In this document: in pieces, positions 61,751-64,000 of the stretch
Layout: the number at the start of each line of letters is the position of its first letter
How positions within the stretch are numbered: the stretch's first letter is position 1
Origin: Niastella yeongjuensis
GTDB lineage: Bacteria; Bacteroidota; Bacteroidia; Chitinophagales; Chitinophagaceae
Assembly: GCF_900110245.1 (NCBI RefSeq)
Contig: NZ_FOCZ01000005.1
Location: forward strand, 434,001-498,000
Length of the DNA: 64,000 bases
Reading direction: 5' to 3'
Notes under the pieces: generated by a model
What the model was told of the DNA's origin: nothing
Databases searched by the model: none
Seen by the model: only the letters and a program-made list of their open reading frames with translations
Translations under genes and position numbers: made by a program

Positions 61751-61786
61751 GCCCGCCGAATCCGCCAGCTGGCGGATTCGGCGGGC
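61751..61786. repeat. Dispersed palindrome, copy 3 (36-bp perfect palindrome)
   Basis: A perfect 36-bp palindrome with the shared core TCCGCCAGCTGGCGGA at 61761-61776 and outer arms GCCCGCCGAA/TTCGGCGGGC. Confidence 0.85.
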
Positions 61787-61957
61787 AAGGCAGAAAGCAG
61801 AAATGAAAACCGCAAAACCGCGAATCTGGTACCGCAAGCTTAGAACTCGGGATATAAGATTTTAGTCGTGAGGTTGACATCTCCCCTCCACCGGAGGGGG
61901 CCGGGGGGAGGCTTCAACTTTAAACTTTCAACTTTAAACTCTGAACTTGGAACTATT

Positions 61958-61965
61958 TATCTTTG
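61958..61965 (+). promoter_or_regulatory. Putative -7 promoter box for the ABC-F gene
   Basis: TATCTTTG matches TAnnTTTG and lies 4 bases before the ATG at 61970, implying a very short leader. Confidence 0.45.
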
Positions 61966-61969
61966 CGCC

Positions 61970-63853
61970 ATGCATTATGTATCTGTAGAAGCACTTACCA
62001 AATCTTTTGGTATTAAACCGTTGTTTGAGAATATTTCATTTCATGTGGAAGAGGGCGATAAAATTGCGCTGGTAGCCCGTAATGGCAGTGGAAAAAGTAC
62101 CCTGTTACGAATTCTCGCCGGCAGGGAAGTTGCCGATAGCGGCACCTCCTGGATCAATAAAGAAGTGACCGTAGCCCTTTTTGAGCAGGACCCCGTTTTT
62201 GACGAAAAAGGCTCTATACTCGACAATATTTTCTATCATAATCACCCGGTTATCAACGCTATAAGGGAATTTGAGGCCATTAGCGAAGAGGGTGATCCCG
62301 AAAAACTCAGTGATGCCATTGTAAAAATGGACGACCTCGGCGCCTGGGACTTTGACGCCAAAGTAAAACAGATCCTGGGTAAACTGAACATCCACCACCT
62401 GAACCAGCCGGTAAATACCCTTTCAGGCGGACAACGTAAACGGGTGGCGCTGGCTAAAACCCTCATCGATATCGGTTTCGACCACAAACACGTGCTGCTG
62501 ATCATGGACGAACCTACCAACCACCTGGATATTGAAATGGTGGAATGGCTGGAAAACTACCTCGATCAACAAAACGTAACCTTATTGCTGGTTACCCACG
62601 ACCGCTACTTTCTGGATGCCGTAAGTAATGAGATCTGGGAAATAGACGGCAGTGACCTGTTTGTTTACAAGGGCGACTATGAAAATTACATTGAAAAGAA
62701 AGCAGCCCGGCAGGAAAGCGATGCCGCCAGTATAGAAAAAGCACGTAATACCTACCGCAAAGAACTGGAATGGATGCGCAAGCAACCAAAAGCCCGCACC
62801 ACCAAAAGTAAAAGCCGCCAGGACAACTTCTACAAAGTAGAAGCCAAAGCCAAACAACGGCTGGAAGACGCCCAATTGCAGTTGTCCATGAAAATGAACC
62901 GGCTCGGGGGTAAAGTAATAGAACTGAAAAAAGTATACAAGAGCTTCGGCGACAAACAAATAATGAAAGGATTTGATTATACTTTCAAAAAAGGCGAACG
63001 CATAGGCGTTGTGGGTAAGAACGGAGCCGGTAAATCAACCTTCCTGAATATGTTGCAGGGCCTTGAGCCTGCCGACAGCGGTAAGATCAATATTGGCGAA
63101 ACAGTCATCTTTGGTAACTACTCCCAACAGGGACTGGTGATAAAAGAAGATGTGCGGGTTATTGAATTTGTAAAAAACATTGCAGAAAGCTTTCCCCTGG
63201 CCAGTGGTGGTGCCTTAAGTGCAGCCCAGTTCCTGCAATTATTCCTGTTTCCGCCAGAACAGCAATACACCTACATTTCCAAACTCAGCGGTGGTGAAAA
63301 AAGACGGTTGCACTTATTATCGATCCTGTTTCGCAATCCCAACTTTTTGATCCTCGATGAGCCTACCAACGACCTTGATCTGCCTACCCTTGGTGTGTTG
63401 GAAAACTTCCTGAGCGAATACCCCGGTTGTTTACTGATCGTTTCGCACGACCGGTATTTCATGGACCGCCTCGTAGATCACTTATTTGTTTTTGAAGGCG
63501 ACGGCGTCATCCGCGATTTCCCGGGCAACTATTCTCAATACCGGTTATGGTTAAAGGATAAAGAAGAAGAGGATAAAACCGACACCAAAACTACCAAACA
63601 GGAAGAAAAAGCGGCACCCGTTAAGGAAGCGGAGAAAAAGAAGATGTCGTATAATGAAAAAAGAGAATTCGAACAACTTCAAAAAGATATTGCCAGGCTT
63701 GAAAAAGAAAAGCAAACCGTTACCGAGCAAATGAACAGCGGCTCCCTGCCCTTCGATCAGTTGCAACAGCTATCGGTACGTATAAGCGAGATCACGGATC
63801 AGCTCGATGAGAAGGAGTTACGGTGGCTGGAATTGAGTGAATTTAGTGCGTAG
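61970..63853 (+). CDS. ABC-F family ATPase
   Basis: 627 aa from ATG 61970 (the upstream frame runs through repeats). Two fused ATPase domains without membrane segments: domain 1 with ARNGSGKST (36-44), LSGGQRKRVALAKTL and LLIMDEPTNHLDIEMVEWL; a linker with charged helices (KARTTKSKSRQDNFYKVEAK); domain 2 with GKNGAGKST, LSGGEKRRLHLLSILF and LILDEPTNDLDLPTLGVL; and a C-terminal coiled coil. This is the Uup/EttA-like architecture of ribosome-associated translation factors. It is not a transporter. Which subfamily (Uup or EttA) cannot be told here; the C-terminal coil favours Uup. Confidence 0.94.
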   Translation: MHYVSVEALTKSFGIKPLFENISFHVEEGDKIALVARNGSGKSTLLRILAGREVADSGTSWINKEVTVALFEQDPVFDEKGSILDNIFYHNHPVINAIREFEAISEEGDPEKLSDAIVKMDDLGAWDFDAKVKQILGKLNIHHLNQPVNTLSGGQRKRVALAKTLIDIGFDHKHVLLIMDEPTNHLDIEMVEWLENYLDQQNVTLLLVTHDRYFLDAVSNEIWEIDGSDLFVYKGDYENYIEKKAARQESDAASIEKARNTYRKELEWMRKQPKARTTKSKSRQDNFYKVEAKAKQRLEDAQLQLSMKMNRLGGKVIELKKVYKSFGDKQIMKGFDYTFKKGERIGVVGKNGAGKSTFLNMLQGLEPADSGKINIGETVIFGNYSQQGLVIKEDVRVIEFVKNIAESFPLASGGALSAAQFLQLFLFPPEQQYTYISKLSGGEKRRLHLLSILFRNPNFLILDEPTNDLDLPTLGVLENFLSEYPGCLLIVSHDRYFMDRLVDHLFVFEGDGVIRDFPGNYSQYRLWLKDKEEEDKTDTKTTKQEEKAAPVKEAEKKKMSYNEKREFEQLQKDIARLEKEKQTVTEQMNSGSLPFDQLQQLSVRISEITDQLDEKELRWLELSEFSA

Positions 63854-63939
63854 TTGATCAGTTCTTTCTACCACTCAACATCGATTCATCTCAAAATCCA
63901 ATCCACCCAGCTATTTTTGATAAAAACAAAAAGTACATT

Positions 63940-64000
63940 ATGAGAAGTATGCTCCTGGTTATGGCTTTGGCGGCCACCTCAGTCGCCTCGGCGCAAAAGA
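63940..64000 (+). CDS. Start of a secreted protein (cut by window)
   Basis: ATG at 63940 opens a signal peptide, MRSMLLVMALAATSVASAQK, with a standard ASA-Q cleavage region; the frame is open to the window end. Nothing of the mature protein is visible. Confidence 0.65.
   Translation, partial: MRSMLLVMALAATSVASAQK

Larger units (their letters stand above)
61661..61969. other. Repeat-rich intergenic region upstream of the ABC-F gene
   Basis: Contains five 7-bp GGCAGAG-type units (61702-61736), the 36-bp palindrome (61751-61786) and a G/C hairpin CCCCTCC-ACC-GGAGGGG (61883-61899). No gene. Confidence 0.6.

Noticed and set aside
61661-61837. 59-residue N-terminal extension of the ICMT-like gene
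   Set aside because: It translates the GGCAGAG repeats and the 36-bp palindrome (ALCPLPSALC...); ATG 61660 gives the normal membrane start.
61868-61969. 34-residue N-terminal extension of the ABC-F gene
   Set aside because: It reads through a G/C hairpin and simple repeats and over the promoter box; ATG 61970 matches the family start.

Overview
The window comes from a Bacteroidota genome, most likely a member of the Chitinophagaceae (Chitinophaga/Niastella-like). The evidence is a SusC/SusD pair, several -7 boxes of the Bacteroidota type TAnnTTTG close to start codons, many lipoproteins and low-complexity secreted proteins, and a yceD-rpmF-plsX order. No phage, insertion sequence, CRISPR array or rRNA was seen. 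The only RNA gene found is tRNA-Cys(GCA). Family names rest on motif recognition, not on a database search.

Layout. 1-3.9 kb (minus): operon of a YceI protein, an outer-membrane barrel, a second YceI-like protein and an acyl-CoA:acetate CoA-transferase cut by the window edge. 4.0-7.5 kb (minus): aldo/keto reductase, DUF1593 nucleoside-hydrolase-like protein, ScyD/ScyE-type lipoprotein. 7.5-13.5 kb (plus): SusC, SusD and a small lipoprotein behind a long leader holding a perfect LacI-type palindrome. 13.4-20.5 kb: a propeller-like lipoprotein, FabV enoyl reductase, a deleted and frameshifted ABC permease remnant, a KgtP-like 2-oxoglutarate transporter, a ClC antiporter, and an Rrf2 regulator with its probable NAD(P)H-binding target gene. 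20.7-32.5 kb is a mixed accessory stretch: secreted and lipoprotein genes, three regulators (two AraC, one Lrp), a PAP2 phosphatase, two decayed fragments, a six-unit 11-bp repeat element, a CPBP protease and an alpha/beta hydrolase. 32.9-36.3 kb: tRNA-Cys, nucleoside phosphorylase, dapF, corA and a NUDIX gene.

37.8-52.1 kb is the most unusual region: an ABC exporter, three glycosyltransferases (GT9, GT87, GT2), four radical-SAM enzymes (three of cobalamin-binding-domain type, one SPASM type), two methyltransferases, a nucleotidyltransferase-like protein and a WcaJ-type sugar-phosphate transferase. Five of the six plus-strand genes from 43.4 to 50.3 kb are joined by overlaps or very short gaps, so they are probably translated together. 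I infer a cluster making a decorated glycolipid, polysaccharide or secondary metabolite; the product is unknown.

52.2-64 kb: yceD-rpmF-plsX (ribosome/fatty-acid housekeeping), a CPBP-type membrane protein, two small paralogous proteins with a shared PPSEE...YPFC-x-Y-x-KQ tail, a DUF4397 lipoprotein, a repeat-bearing DUF6600 secreted protein, a polysaccharide deacetylase, a membrane-anchored J-domain protein, a thioredoxin-like protein, an ICMT-like membrane methyltransferase, an ABC-F ATPase and the first codons of another secreted protein. A dispersed palindromic element (core TCCGCCAGCTGGCGGA) occurs three times between genes.
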